From Actinoallomurus sp040655075 (GTDB lineage: Bacteria; Actinomycetota; Actinomycetes; Streptosporangiales; Streptosporangiaceae): a DNA stretch of 64,000 nt. The stretch's first letter is position 1, and every line of letters begins with the position of its first letter. Positions 50,867 through 59,260 of the stretch are shown here, one piece after another. A program made the translations under genes and the position numbers. The stretch spans positions 341,369 through 405,368 of the forward strand of contig NZ_JBFAJC010000005.1 of assembly GCF_040655075.1 (NCBI RefSeq). The letters run 5' to 3'. Below the pieces are notes generated by a model. That model did not search any database. It saw only the letters and a program-made list of their open reading frames with translations, and was not told the origin of the DNA.

Positions 50867-52023
50867 GGCAGACTCACCCACGTCCCGGTCCGGGCGGAGC
50901 GGGTCATGGCGTCGAGCACGTCCGCGGCGCGGACGGCGTCCTCGAGCGTGGCGCCGTACGGCGTCCGCTCGGCGATGGACCGCAGGAAGCGGTACGCCTC
51001 GATGACTTTCAGATCGTCGTAGCCCATGCTGATCCCGGCGCCGGGCTGGAAGGCGGCGTACTCACCGTCACCCGGCCCGACGTGGACGGTGCTGACCGGC
51101 TGATCCTGGTAGGCCGTTCCCCGGCTGACGCCCAGTTCACCCATCCGGCGGAAATCCCAGTACAGCGCGCCCCTGGTGCCGTGGATCTCCACGCCGTAGT
51201 TGTTCTGCTCGCCCACCGAGACCCGGCAGGCCTCCAGGACGCCACGCGCCCCGGAGGCGAACCGCAGCAGGCAGGAGACGTGGTCCTCGTTCTCCACCCG
51301 TCCTCGCTCCCCTCCCGCGGACCGGGTGTGCCCGGCGGTGGCGCCGACCGGGCGGGCCCGCTCGGGTACGAACACGGCGGTGTCGGCGACCAGGGATGAG
51401 ATCTCGCCGAGCAGGAAGCGGGCCAGGTCCACGCCGTGCGAGGCGAGATCGCCGAGCACGCCGCTGCCGCCGCGCTCGCGCTCGTACCGCCAGGTCAAGG
51501 CGCCATCGGGATGCGCCGCGTAGTCGCTGAACAGCCGGATGCGAACGTGCGTGACGGCGCCGATCTCCCCCGCGGCGATCATCTCCCGGGCCGTCTCGAC
51601 GGCCGGGGCGTTGCGGTAGTTGAACCCGACGGTGCCCTGGACCCCGGCCCTGCCGACCGCGTCGGCCACCGCGCGGGCGTCCGTGGCGGTCAGGCCGACG
51701 GGCTTCTCGATCCAGAGGTGCTTACCGGCCTCCGCCAGCGCCACACCGATCTCACGGTGCAGGAAGTTCGGGGCGGTGACGCTGACGGCGGCAACACGCG
51801 GGTCGGCCACCACGTCACGCCAGTCACGGGTCGCCGTGGCGAAGCCGAATCGGCCGGCGGCCTCCTCAGCCCGGCCGGGCACCTCATCGGCGACCGTGAC
51901 CGGCTCCGGGCGCAGGTCCAGCTGCGGGAAGTGGTGCAGGACCCGGGCGTACGCCTGTGCGTGCACCCGCCCCATCCAGCCGAACCCCACCACGGCCACG
52001 CCCAGGGGGCGATGACGAGCCAT
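50863..52023 (-). CDS. Gfo/Idh/MocA-family dehydrogenase (first of operon)
   Basis: 386 residues; GGTGAGGTGA precedes ATG 52023. LGVAVVGFGWMGRVHAQAYA is the NAD motif, HLWIEKPVGLT holds the catalytic Lys, and GGSGVLGDLASHGVDLARFL is the C-domain active-site helix with Asp and His. C-terminal YDDLKVIEAYRFL is typical of the family. It opens the leftward three-dehydrogenase operon and is divergent from the DapA-like gene, with a symmetrical operator in the shared region. Confidence 0.9.
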   Translation of the reverse strand: MARHRPLGVAVVGFGWMGRVHAQAYARVLHHFPQLDLRPEPVTVADEVPGRAEEAAGRFGFATATRDWRDVVADPRVAAVSVTAPNFLHREIGVALAEAGKHLWIEKPVGLTATDARAVADAVGRAGVQGTVGFNYRNAPAVETAREMIAAGEIGAVTHVRIRLFSDYAAHPDGALTWRYERERGGSGVLGDLASHGVDLARFLLGEISSLVADTAVFVPERARPVGATAGHTRSAGGERGRVENEDHVSCLLRFASGARGVLEACRVSVGEQNNYGVEIHGTRGALYWDFRRMGELGVSRGTAYQDQPVSTVHVGPGDGEYAAFQPGAGISMGYDDLKVIEAYRFLRSIAERTPYGATLEDAVRAADVLDAMTRSARTGTWVSLP

Positions 52024-52134
52024 CGGTCACCTCACCCGGACTCGTTGTGGGACGTCGAACGGCCCGACATCCGCGAGTGGCGGTTCGACGCTGCTCACGT
52101 GGTGACCTCCCCTGACATCGCCTTGGGCAATGAG

Positions 52135-52148
52135 CTAGAGCGCTCTAG
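52135..52148. promoter_or_regulatory. 14-bp palindromic operator in the divergent promoter
   Basis: CTAGAGCGCTCTAG is a perfect palindrome with a central CG, the classic form of LacI/GalR-family operators. It lies between the dehydrogenase operon and the DapA-like gene. No LacI gene is in the window, so the regulator is elsewhere. Confidence 0.55.
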
Positions 52149-52316
52149 GCTGGCCACTATGAGCTGGGCCGCTGAGGGATGTCAAGAGCCACCGCGGGTT
52201 ACGCGAACATCGCCGGATGCGAGGTCCGGCAGAACGGGGCAAGATCCCAGGGAGTAAATCCCCGGCGAGAGGCGTGGACAGATGACGGGAACGCATCGTC
52301 AGCGGATCGGTGTCCG

Positions 52317-53246
52317 GTGAAACCCCCGACGGGCACCTGGGCGACGGTGCTCCTGCCGCTCGACGAAGACGACGAACTGCGCTGGGAGCATGTCGGCGAG
52401 CAGGTGGACCAGATCATCGCCGCCGGTGTCGACGGCGTGTACACGGGTGGATCGGCAGCCGAGTTCTGGACACAGGATGAAGCGGAGGTCGATCGGCTCA
52501 CCGCACTTGTGGCCGAGCGCTGCGCATCGGCGGGGATGCCGTTCCAGATCGGCTGCGCCCACCCCAGCCCGCAGGTCGCCCTTCACCGGCTCCGCCGCGC
52601 TCGGGAACTGGCGCCCGCGGCGATCCAGGTGATCCTGCCGGATTGGTTCGCCGTCAGCGACCGCGAGGCGATCGCCTTCCTGCGCCGGCTCGCCGACGAG
52701 GCGACACCGGTACCCCTGGTCCTGTACAACCCCCCGCACTCCAAGCGCGTGCTGGCCCCGGACGAATATGGGCGTTTGTGCGGTGAGATCCCGGAGATCA
52801 TCGGGCTCAAGGTCGGCGACGGGGACGATGTCTGGTACGAGGCGATGCGCCCGGTGATGGAGCGTGTTTCGGTGTTCGTACCGGGCCACCATCTCGCCTC
52901 CGGCCACCGTCGCGGCGCGGCCGGCGCATACTCCAACGTCGCCTGTCTGAACCCCCGCGCCGCCGTGGCCTGGTGGCACGCCATCCGCGACGGCCTTCCC
53001 GCCGCGATGTCCACGGAGGCGCGCCTCAACGCCTTCATCGGCGAGTTCATCCAGCCGCTCCAGCGCGAATACTGCAATGCCGCGCTCGACAAACTGCTGG
53101 CCACGATCGGCGGCTGGTGCCCGATCGGCACGCGGCTGCGCTGGCCGTACTCCGGCGTGCCCGCCGAGCACGCCGAAACGCTGCGGACCATCGCCCGCGA
53201 ACGCCTGCCCGACTTCGTCTCCTCTGGGTCGTCGACGTCTCCCTGA
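52317..53246 (+). CDS. DapA/NanA-family (class I aldolase) lyase or synthase
   Basis: 309 residues from GTG 52317. A TIM barrel with GVDGVYTGGSAAEFW (the GTTGE-like carboxylate loop, here altered to GGSAAE), PLVLYNPPHSKR with the catalytic Tyr, and Schiff-base Lys165 in EIIGLKVGDGD. Members condense or cleave pyruvate-type keto acids. The altered GGS loop argues against a housekeeping dihydrodipicolinate synthase; a sugar-acid aldolase or dehydratase linked to the Gfo/Idh operon is more likely (inference). About 165 bp of leader follow the palindrome. Confidence 0.85.
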   Translation: MKPPTGTWATVLLPLDEDDELRWEHVGEQVDQIIAAGVDGVYTGGSAAEFWTQDEAEVDRLTALVAERCASAGMPFQIGCAHPSPQVALHRLRRARELAPAAIQVILPDWFAVSDREAIAFLRRLADEATPVPLVLYNPPHSKRVLAPDEYGRLCGEIPEIIGLKVGDGDDVWYEAMRPVMERVSVFVPGHHLASGHRRGAAGAYSNVACLNPRAAVAWWHAIRDGLPAAMSTEARLNAFIGEFIQPLQREYCNAALDKLLATIGGWCPIGTRLRWPYSGVPAEHAETLRTIARERLPDFVSSGSSTSP

Positions 53247-53256
53247 GCCGCGGCCG

Positions 53257-53967
53257 TCAGCTGGGGGTGTCCTGCCGTAGAAGTCCGGTCAGCACCCGGG
53301 TGATGACCCGGTCGAACAGGGACTCGGCTGGATCGTCCTCGGGAGGGCGGGCCGCCAGCGCGGCGGCCAGGTGAGGGTGACGACCCGCCTTCACGACCTC
53401 GCTCAGGTAGGCCGCCTGGTCCCGCTGCCACTGCGGGAGGGTACGGCCGGTGGTTCCCTGGGCGATCTCCGCGCGTGCCAGGAGCGCGACCAGGCCGTTC
53501 AGCACGCCGATCGCCTCCAGCTTGGTACGGGGGTCGGTGTCGACGCCCGCGAGGGCGGCCAGCGCGTGCTCGAGGTAGTCGACCGCGTTCGGCCCGATCG
53601 GGTCGTCCAGGCCACCTGCGTCGAGCAGCCAGGGGTGACGGAGGTAGATGTCGCGGCCCTGCCTGGCCAGGGTCAGCAGGTCCTGGAGCCAGTGCCCGGC
53701 GCCGGGCGCGGCGAGGTCGATTTCTCCGTTCACCTCGTTGATCATCAGTTCGATCAGCTCGTCGCGGGTGGCGACGTAGCGGTAGAGGGACGCCGGTCCG
53801 GTGCCGAGGGCGTCCGCCACCGCTCGCATGGTGACGGCGCCGAGCCCGTCCGCGTCGGCGAGCGCGACGCCTGCTGCGGCGATCCGGATCCGGCTGTACT
53901 CGGGCGCCGGGCCGCGTGCCCCACGCTCAGGTCGTAGCCAGATGCTGCGGTCGGGATCTTCGGCCAC
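53257..53967 (-). CDS. TetR-family transcriptional regulator
   Basis: 236 residues from GTG 53967 (GGAGAGGGGA upstream). HTH: GVALADADGLGAVTMRAVAD, then LGTGPASLYRYVATRDELI. The C-terminal ligand domain matches the TetR_C type with helices such as HPWLLDAGGLDDPIGPNAVD. It is divergent from an alpha/beta-hydrolase gene, with two 17-bp operator-like repeats in between, so it most likely represses that gene and itself. It ends 10 bp from the DapA-like gene end. Confidence 0.9.
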   Translation of the reverse strand: MAEDPDRSIWLRPERGARGPAPEYSRIRIAAAGVALADADGLGAVTMRAVADALGTGPASLYRYVATRDELIELMINEVNGEIDLAAPGAGHWLQDLLTLARQGRDIYLRHPWLLDAGGLDDPIGPNAVDYLEHALAALAGVDTDPRTKLEAIGVLNGLVALLARAEIAQGTTGRTLPQWQRDQAAYLSEVVKAGRHPHLAAALAARPPEDDPAESLFDRVITRVLTGLLRQDTPS

Positions 53968-53981
53968 TCCCCTCTCCTTTC

Positions 53982-54036
53982 TGCGAACGCCGTTTGCAGT
54001 ATCGTAGCCGACGGCTTTATGCGAACATCGATCGCA
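53982..54036. promoter_or_regulatory. Paired TetR operators, tetR/hydrolase promoter
   Basis: TGCGAACGCCGTTTGCA (53982-53998) and TGCGAACATCGATCGCA (54020-54036) are 17-bp imperfect palindromes sharing TGCGAAC, 38 bp apart start to start. They fill the divergent promoter. Confidence 0.65.
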
Positions 54037-54049
54037 GTAGGGAGATGAC

Positions 54050-54997
54050 ATGGTCGACAGATCAGCGACCGGGCAGGCTCTGGAATGGACGCCGACCCGG
54101 TACACGGCCAACGGCGGGGTGGACATCGCGTACGATCGCCTGCGCGGGTCACGCGGCGAGCCGCTCCTGCTCATCATGGGACTGGCGGTCTCCCGGTTCT
54201 GGTGGCCGGCCGGCCTGTGCAAAGCGTTCGCCGACGCGGGCTTCGAGGTCGCCCGGTACGACCAGCGCGACTCGGGCCAGTCCACTCGCATGCCGGCGAC
54301 CCCGACCGGCAATCCCTTCGCCGCGCTGTTCGGCAAACGCGGGAGTCCGTACACCGCCGAGGACATGACCGATGACGCGGTCGCCGTTCTGGACGCTCTC
54401 GGCTGGGAACGGGCGCACGTCTTCGGACACTCTCTGGGCGGGCAGCTCGCGCAGCGCTTCGCCCTCCGCCACCCCGACCGCGTGCTCGGCCTGACGTCCT
54501 CCGCGGCGGTGCCCAGCGACGTGTCCGGGCTGGGCGTGCTGCGCTACCTGCGGTTCGGCCTGCTCGCCAAGCTGGCCCGCATGAGGTTCCCGGAGGGACG
54601 CGATGGCGACATCGAGGCGGCTCTGGCGGTCTGGCGCGGCATCGCCTCACCCGGCTACCCGTTCGACGAGGCGGCCGCTCGCGCGTGGATCGAGGCCGAA
54701 GTGGACAGCGGGCCGCGTGACAAGAAGGCGCAGAGCCGACAGATCGGCGCCCAGTGGCACGGGCCACGACTTGGCGAGCTCCATCTGCCCACATTGGTCC
54801 TGCACGGCGAGCAGGATCAGCTCCTGCGGGTCTCCGCCGCACGCGCCACCGCGCGGGCCATCGAAGGCGCACGGCTGGTGACCCTCCCCGGCGTGGGCCA
54901 CGACCTCCCCGCCGCCCTGTGGCCGGACATCGCCCGGGAGGTCCGCGCGACGGCCGACGGAGCGGCACGCCGCGAGAATGGTTCTGTCGACGTCTAG
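54050..54997 (+). CDS. Alpha/beta-hydrolase
   Basis: 315 residues from ATG 54050 with AGGGAGA upstream. LLIMGLAVSRFWWPAGLCKA forms the oxyanion region, ARYDQRDSGQSTR is the usual turn, HVFGHSLGGQLAQRFALRHP carries the nucleophile Ser, HGEQDQLLRV holds the Asp and GVGHDLPAALWPD the His. No signal peptide. It resembles esterase/epoxide-hydrolase-like or lactonase members; the substrate, probably also the TetR ligand or a related molecule, is unknown. Confidence 0.9.
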   Translation: MVDRSATGQALEWTPTRYTANGGVDIAYDRLRGSRGEPLLLIMGLAVSRFWWPAGLCKAFADAGFEVARYDQRDSGQSTRMPATPTGNPFAALFGKRGSPYTAEDMTDDAVAVLDALGWERAHVFGHSLGGQLAQRFALRHPDRVLGLTSSAAVPSDVSGLGVLRYLRFGLLAKLARMRFPEGRDGDIEAALAVWRGIASPGYPFDEAAARAWIEAEVDSGPRDKKAQSRQIGAQWHGPRLGELHLPTLVLHGEQDQLLRVSAARATARAIEGARLVTLPGVGHDLPAALWPDIAREVRATADGAARRENGSVDV

Positions 54998-55022
54998 CGG
55001 CAGCGTTCGTCGATGTCGCCGG

Positions 55023-55613
55023 CTAGGGGGCGATACCGCGACGAAGGAGTCCCAGGCACCGCTCAACTTGATCGGTGTCGCTACTGGCCACGGCGATGCC
55101 GTTGGCCAGTGCGAGCAGGTCGAAGACGTCGAGATCGGTATCGACGGCGCCACGGCTTTGGGCGTGTGTCAGCAAGGTGGATGCGGTCGTGTGCATCGCC
55201 TTGTGCCAGCGATCGAACAGTGCCGAGCGCTGCCCACCCTGATCGTTGGGGATGGCCAGCGCCAGCTCTCGTTTTGCGGCCACGTGCGCGATGAAGGCTC
55301 GCAGCCAGCCGAAGAGCGCGTCAGCGGGCGACTCATTATTGAGCAGGGCCTCGCCATGGGCGCAGAGCGCGGCCACCTCGTCGGCGTAAACGGCGATGAT
55401 CAGCTCTCGGCGCGTCGGAAAATGGCGGTACATCGTCGCGTTGCCGATCCCGGCCCGGCGGGCGATGTCGTCGAGCGGCGCGTCGACACCACGCTCACTG
55501 AAGACCTCCCTGGCGGTGGCCAGCAGTCGCTCATAGTTGCGCTGCGCGTCGGCCCGGCGGGGTCGCTGCGGCGGTCCTTGGTGTGGTGCGGGGCCGGCAT
55601 CGGCCGATGACAT
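55023..55613 (-). CDS. TetR-family transcriptional regulator
   Basis: 196 residues. HTH: REVFSERGVDAPLDDIARRAGIGNATMYRHFPTRRELI. The ligand-binding domain is the SACE_7040/TetR_C-like type with LTHAQSRGAVDTDLDVFDLL. It is divergent from a SnoaL-like gene across two palindromes (22 bp each) whose first copy lies 12 bp before its start, giving a clear autorepression layout. It is convergent with the alpha/beta-hydrolase gene (25-bp gap). Confidence 0.9.
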   Translation of the reverse strand: MSSADAGPAPHQGPPQRPRRADAQRNYERLLATAREVFSERGVDAPLDDIARRAGIGNATMYRHFPTRRELIIAVYADEVAALCAHGEALLNNESPADALFGWLRAFIAHVAAKRELALAIPNDQGGQRSALFDRWHKAMHTTASTLLTHAQSRGAVDTDLDVFDLLALANGIAVASSDTDQVERCLGLLRRGIAP

Positions 55614-55625
55614 GGCCCTCCTTGC

Positions 55626-55685
55626 TAATCGGGGATATCCCCGATTACAGTACCGGAGCAGACTAACCGGGGAGTTCCCCAGTTA
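55626..55685. promoter_or_regulatory. Paired TetR operators, tetR/SnoaL-like promoter
   Basis: 55626-55647 is a perfect 22-bp palindrome (arm TAATCGGGGAT). 55664-55685 is a near copy (arms TAACCGGGGAG and TTCCCCAGTTA, two mismatches). Start-to-start spacing is 38 bp. Confidence 0.75.
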
Positions 55686-55713
55686 CGCCCCGGCTTGATG
55701 GAGGAGACATCGC

Positions 55714-56127
55714 ATGTCAGAACAGACGGAGGCCGCCGCGTCGGTCGCCAGTGCGGCCGAGGTCCACCGGCGCATCGTCGAGTTGTTCAGTGCGGGCCGG
55801 CGCGAGGACGCCCTGGCGCTCATCGATCCGGACGTCATCGACCACCGCGGAGGCGCTTTGGGCGATCACAAGGGGGCGGTCGCCTGGAAACTAAAGTGGG
55901 AACAAATGGACGACGGCGTCCAGTCGACGGTCGAGCACAACGTTGCTTCCGGCGATTTCTCCGTCAACCGCTATACCGTTCGCGGCACTCACACGGCGTC
56001 GGGGCGACGTTATGAGGTCACCGGCATCGACATGGTCCGCGTGCGGGACGGCAAGATCGTTGAACATTGGGCTCTGCTCGACTCGGCCGCGATGCGACAT
56101 CAGCTGGGCGTCGGCGAAGGCGCCTGA
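55714..56127 (+). CDS. SnoaL-like (NTF2-fold) protein
   Basis: 137 residues; GGAGGAGA lies before the ATG. The cone-shaped NTF2 fold is recognisable: EVHRRIVELFSAGRREDALA, LIDPDVIDHRGG, and VTGIDMVRVRDGKIVEHWAL with C-terminal LLDSAAMRHQLG. It is close to the ester-cyclase/SnoaL branch that includes polyketide cyclases and small hydrolases. The divergent TetR gene with paired operators suggests an inducible detoxification or modification role. No catalytic assignment is possible. Confidence 0.85.
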   Translation: MSEQTEAAASVASAAEVHRRIVELFSAGRREDALALIDPDVIDHRGGALGDHKGAVAWKLKWEQMDDGVQSTVEHNVASGDFSVNRYTVRGTHTASGRRYEVTGIDMVRVRDGKIVEHWALLDSAAMRHQLGVGEGA

Positions 56128-56197
56128 CAGCGACGGTTTTCAGCCCCAGCACGACCCGCGCTTTCAGCATGCCGACACATACATGCCGACGGTCTGC

Positions 56198-57196
56198 TCA
56201 GTGCGGTATGGCCCGCGGCGGGCGCGTGCGGACCTCGTAGCGGAAGTCCTCGATGACGGAGCTGATCTGGCGCATGAGGACAGTGTCCTTCAGCCGGTCG
56301 AGGTAGAGGTTCTGCCGGGCGAGGCCATCCGCGTCGACGGTGAAGTAGATCGCCATGAGCGGGTTGATGAACAACTCGCTGCCCGCCGTACGCCGCGTGA
56401 ACCGTACGTCACCGAAGTCGCCGCGGATGGCGGCGGCGATGGAGCCGTTCACGATGCTGGTGCGGTCCGGCGTTGCCGCCTGGGCGTGGGCGACTGCGTC
56501 CAGGTACAGCATGCCTTCGCGGCTCTCGCGGGGCACGGAGAAGGCTCCGAGGTAGGAGCCGTCCCGTTCCAGAGCAGCGAGATTCTCCAGCACGAGGGAA
56601 TGACTGACGCCGTGATAGGCGTCCACGCCGAAGCCGAGGCAGGCGACGAGCTTCACCGGGAGGTCGAGATGGTGGACCGCCGCGAGGCTGGCCATGTCCT
56701 GTTCCGGGGTCCCCAGCCCCGCCTCGTCTCCGCGCATGAGGATGTCGGTGCCCCCGTCGACCAGGACGACCGCGTCGATGCCCAGTCGTTCGGTCAGGGC
56801 ACGATAGGCGGCCGTCAGCGGCCGGACGCCGACGCTGGCGAAGGCGTGAACCGTGGAGGGGAACCGGTGGAGGGCGAGCCACCGTGCCAGGGTGCGCTCG
56901 GGGAAGTAGCCGTCCGAGCCGCGCGTGTCCGGACCGATGGCGGCGACGTTGGATTCCAGCCACACGTCCTCGGTGAGCCCGTACAGGGACGTGAACGAGA
57001 GGTTCGCGAGCGAGACCCGGACGCCTCGCTCCATGAGGGCCAGCGCGACGGGGAGGCCGGCGTAGACGTCGAATCCCCCGCCGGCGCCTGCGACGAGGAC
57101 ATGTTCGCGACCGCGCAGCCGGGTGAAAAGAGGAGGTTCGTCCAGCGAGAACACCGGCGGACCGTAGCACCGCACCGGCCTCTCGCGCTCGGGCAT
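56198..57196 (-). CDS. DUF1152 domain protein
   Basis: 332 residues. HVLVAGAGGGFDVYAGLPVALAL gives a Gly-rich nucleotide-type loop, VVLVDGGTDILMRGDEAGLGTPEQDM is the hallmark DUF1152 block, and VACLGFGVDAYHGVSHSLVLENLA follows. The function of the family is unknown; the Asp-rich GGTD motif suggests a phosphate or metal site. It lies 34 bp from the kinase pseudogene on the same strand, so the two may have been co-transcribed. Confidence 0.85.
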   Translation of the reverse strand: MPERERPVRCYGPPVFSLDEPPLFTRLRGREHVLVAGAGGGFDVYAGLPVALALMERGVRVSLANLSFTSLYGLTEDVWLESNVAAIGPDTRGSDGYFPERTLARWLALHRFPSTVHAFASVGVRPLTAAYRALTERLGIDAVVLVDGGTDILMRGDEAGLGTPEQDMASLAAVHHLDLPVKLVACLGFGVDAYHGVSHSLVLENLAALERDGSYLGAFSVPRESREGMLYLDAVAHAQAATPDRTSIVNGSIAAAIRGDFGDVRFTRRTAGSELFINPLMAIYFTVDADGLARQNLYLDRLKDTVLMRQISSVIEDFRYEVRTRPPRAIPH

Positions 57197-57229
57197 TTCC
57201 GCCGCCGGCCCCGGGACCGCCGATGGTCG

Positions 57230-57962
57230 TTACAGGGCGCGGAGGGCGGCGCGGAACTCGTGGGCGGTTTGGAAGCCGATCACGGGGCGCTCCTGGAGGG
57301 CGTGGTCGATGAGCTCGGCCAGGGCGGGCGGGATGTTCGGGTCGCGTCGGCGGATCGGGGTCGCCGGTGTCTGCAGGACGGTCTGCCAGGGGTCCTTGCC
57401 GCGTGGGAAGTCGCGGGGGTGTCGCCCGCACAGGGCATGGTAGAGGCAGGCGGCGAGCGCCCAGACGTCCACGGCGGGCGAGGCGTTGCGGAAGTTGATG
57501 ACCTGCTGACGTGGCATGTACCAGGGCTTGCCCGCGGTCGATCCGGTCCGGGTGAGGCCGCTCAGCCCGGCCTGGTCGAAGGCCTTGGCGAGACCGAAGT
57601 CGCCGACCTTGGCGACCGTGGTGCCGTCGTGGCCCTCGCCGAGGAGGATGTTGGACGGGCTGAGATCTCGGTGGACCACGCCCTGATCGTGCGCGTGCGC
57701 CAGGCCGTCCAGTACCTGAAGGACGAGCCGGAGGGCGTCGTCGGCCGGAAGTCGCCCAGTCGCGGATGCGCACGTCGGGCGGGTTGATGTCGAGCAGGCA
57801 GTGGTGGCGGGAGACCGTACGGTGGTGCGCGTCGTCGGGCAGCCGCGGCTCGCAGTCGTCGGCTCGGCCGAGTACGCAGGTCGTGCGCTCCTCGAAGACG
57901 TACTCGGTCTGGTCGAGCCGTCCCTTCACCAGAGTCAGGGTGACGGCGGGCGGTCGCATCAT
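57230..57962 (-). pseudogene. FHA-Ser/Thr kinase gene with internal deletion and frameshift
   Basis: From 57962 the frame starts MMRPPAVTLTLVKGRL and gives an FHA domain (TTCVLGRADDCEP, TVSRHHCLLDINPPDVRIRD) that stops matching at RIRDW (57756). From 57751 onward a different frame encodes a kinase C-lobe: LPADDALRLVLQVLDG, VVHRDLSPSNILL, KVGDFGLAK, then the rest to EFRAALRAL. The end of the FHA domain, the kinase P-loop and catalytic Lys region are missing and the frames do not join, so no active kinase can be made. A 149-residue C-lobe peptide from GTG 57679 is the only intact remnant. Confidence 0.75.
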
Positions 57963-58188
57963 GGCTCTGTTCCTCCAGACCCGTCGCGGCGCGTCCGCCG
58001 CTCGGCCGTTCCGCCCCGGTCGTCATGTTCGAACCCCGAACGGAACCTCTCGTCTGGCGTCACATCGGCAATCTAACAAACGAGATTGTCTTTCTGATCC
58101 GGATCGGCCATCCGTGATCGCGATGCGAAATTCGACGGGCTCGCCGCCGTCCCGCAGGGTGTCCCCGGCCAGGCCGCGCCAGGCGAAC

Positions 58189-58974
58189 TCATTTGAGGAT
58201 GTTCACCGCTCGGGCGATGACCAGGGCGACCGCCACGATCGATATCGCCGACTGGGCGAGCATCATCATCTTGGCCCAGCGGGTGAGCGGCATCACGTCG
58301 GTGGGGCTGAACGCGGTCGCGTTGGTGAACGACAGGTACAGGTAGTCCAGGAAGGTGGGCTCCCAGTCCGGCGGTGCCATCTCCGGGGACTGCATCTGGG
58401 TGAACAGGAAGTCGGGGTATGGCCGGTGCGCGAGGGCTCGCGCCGCCGGTCCGCCGCGGTCCAGTTCCCAGTACCAGAGGGCGAACACGATGATGTTGGT
58501 GCCCCAGATGGACGCGCCCGTGGCCAACAGCGGTCCGGCGTTGTCGCCGGCCGTTCCGTTGATCAGCTCGCGTACGAGGATGAACGCCGAGAACGTGTTC
58601 GCCACGGTGATGATCGCGATGAGTGCGAGGCTCGCGCTGCGCAGGATCCGCGACTCCCGGTTGATCCGCCGGGGGTTGGCCGCCATCAGGCCGCCCGCCA
58701 GAGCCGCCTCGAGGCCGGGTAGCAGGTAGCGCGGCTGCAGGGCGAACCGGCGCGGAAGTTCGATCTGCAACACGATCGCGACGACGACGGTGATCGTCAC
58801 GGGCAGCCGCTGTTCGCCCTCGGTATGGCGCAACCAGGCCGGGAGGTGGACATCGTCGAAGCAGTCGGGCAGGTGCGCGTCGGTGTGCAGCACCTTTTCC
58901 AGGTGCGCGGTCTGGCGGCGCATCACATCGACCAGATACTGCGCTGCGTGATCGGTCGGGGGTTGCTCGCTCAT
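58189..58974 (-). CDS. Multi-pass membrane protein (DUF1345/ion-channel-like)
   Basis: 261 residues. A soluble N-terminus (~55 residues) is followed by five or six helices, including VTITVVVAIVLQIELPR and GASIWGTNIIVFALWYWELD. The segment FLDYLYLSFTNATAFSPTDV, with a following helix, resembles the pore-like loop of DUF1345 and two-TM potassium-channel relatives (TxTTxGYGD is absent). Transport or sensing is possible but unproven. It has no close operon partner; 58975-59220 upstream holds nothing I can assign. Confidence 0.72.
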   Translation of the reverse strand: MSEQPPTDHAAQYLVDVMRRQTAHLEKVLHTDAHLPDCFDDVHLPAWLRHTEGEQRLPVTITVVVAIVLQIELPRRFALQPRYLLPGLEAALAGGLMAANPRRINRESRILRSASLALIAIITVANTFSAFILVRELINGTAGDNAGPLLATGASIWGTNIIVFALWYWELDRGGPAARALAHRPYPDFLFTQMQSPEMAPPDWEPTFLDYLYLSFTNATAFSPTDVMPLTRWAKMMMLAQSAISIVAVALVIARAVNILK

Positions 58975-59220
58975 GTGCGCATCTTCCCTGGTAGCGGGTC
59001 AGTCAAGGGTAAGCCCGACAACGCGCGCAGAGTCAGTCAGCGCGGGGCGAGCGGACCGAGGCGGACCGTAGCACTCACGGTGATCTCACGCACCCGATGC
59101 GAACGGCACCCTGGAGGACCCCATCGCCGGACGAGTGGCTGTGACCAGCACAATCGCCCCTAAAAGCAGGCGATCGGTGCCGCGGCGTGGCTGACGGGGA
59201 GAGTGTGGGCGACCCACGTA

Positions 59221-59250
59221 CGGGCCTGGCTTTCCTGGTGGCCAGGCCCG
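59221..59250 (-). terminator. Terminator after the DUF2637 gene
   Basis: A perfect 10-bp stem, CGGGCCTGGC with GCCAGGCCCG, and a 10-nt loop beginning 11 bp beyond the stop. Confidence 0.65.
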
Positions 59251-59260
59251 TTGATCCGGC

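Noticed and set aside
59105..59128. 24-bp match (one mismatch) to the end of desD (GTLENPIA region)
   Set aside because: Similarity stops abruptly on both sides and a match of this length is not surprising in GC-rich coding-like DNA; no further synthetase sequence is nearby.
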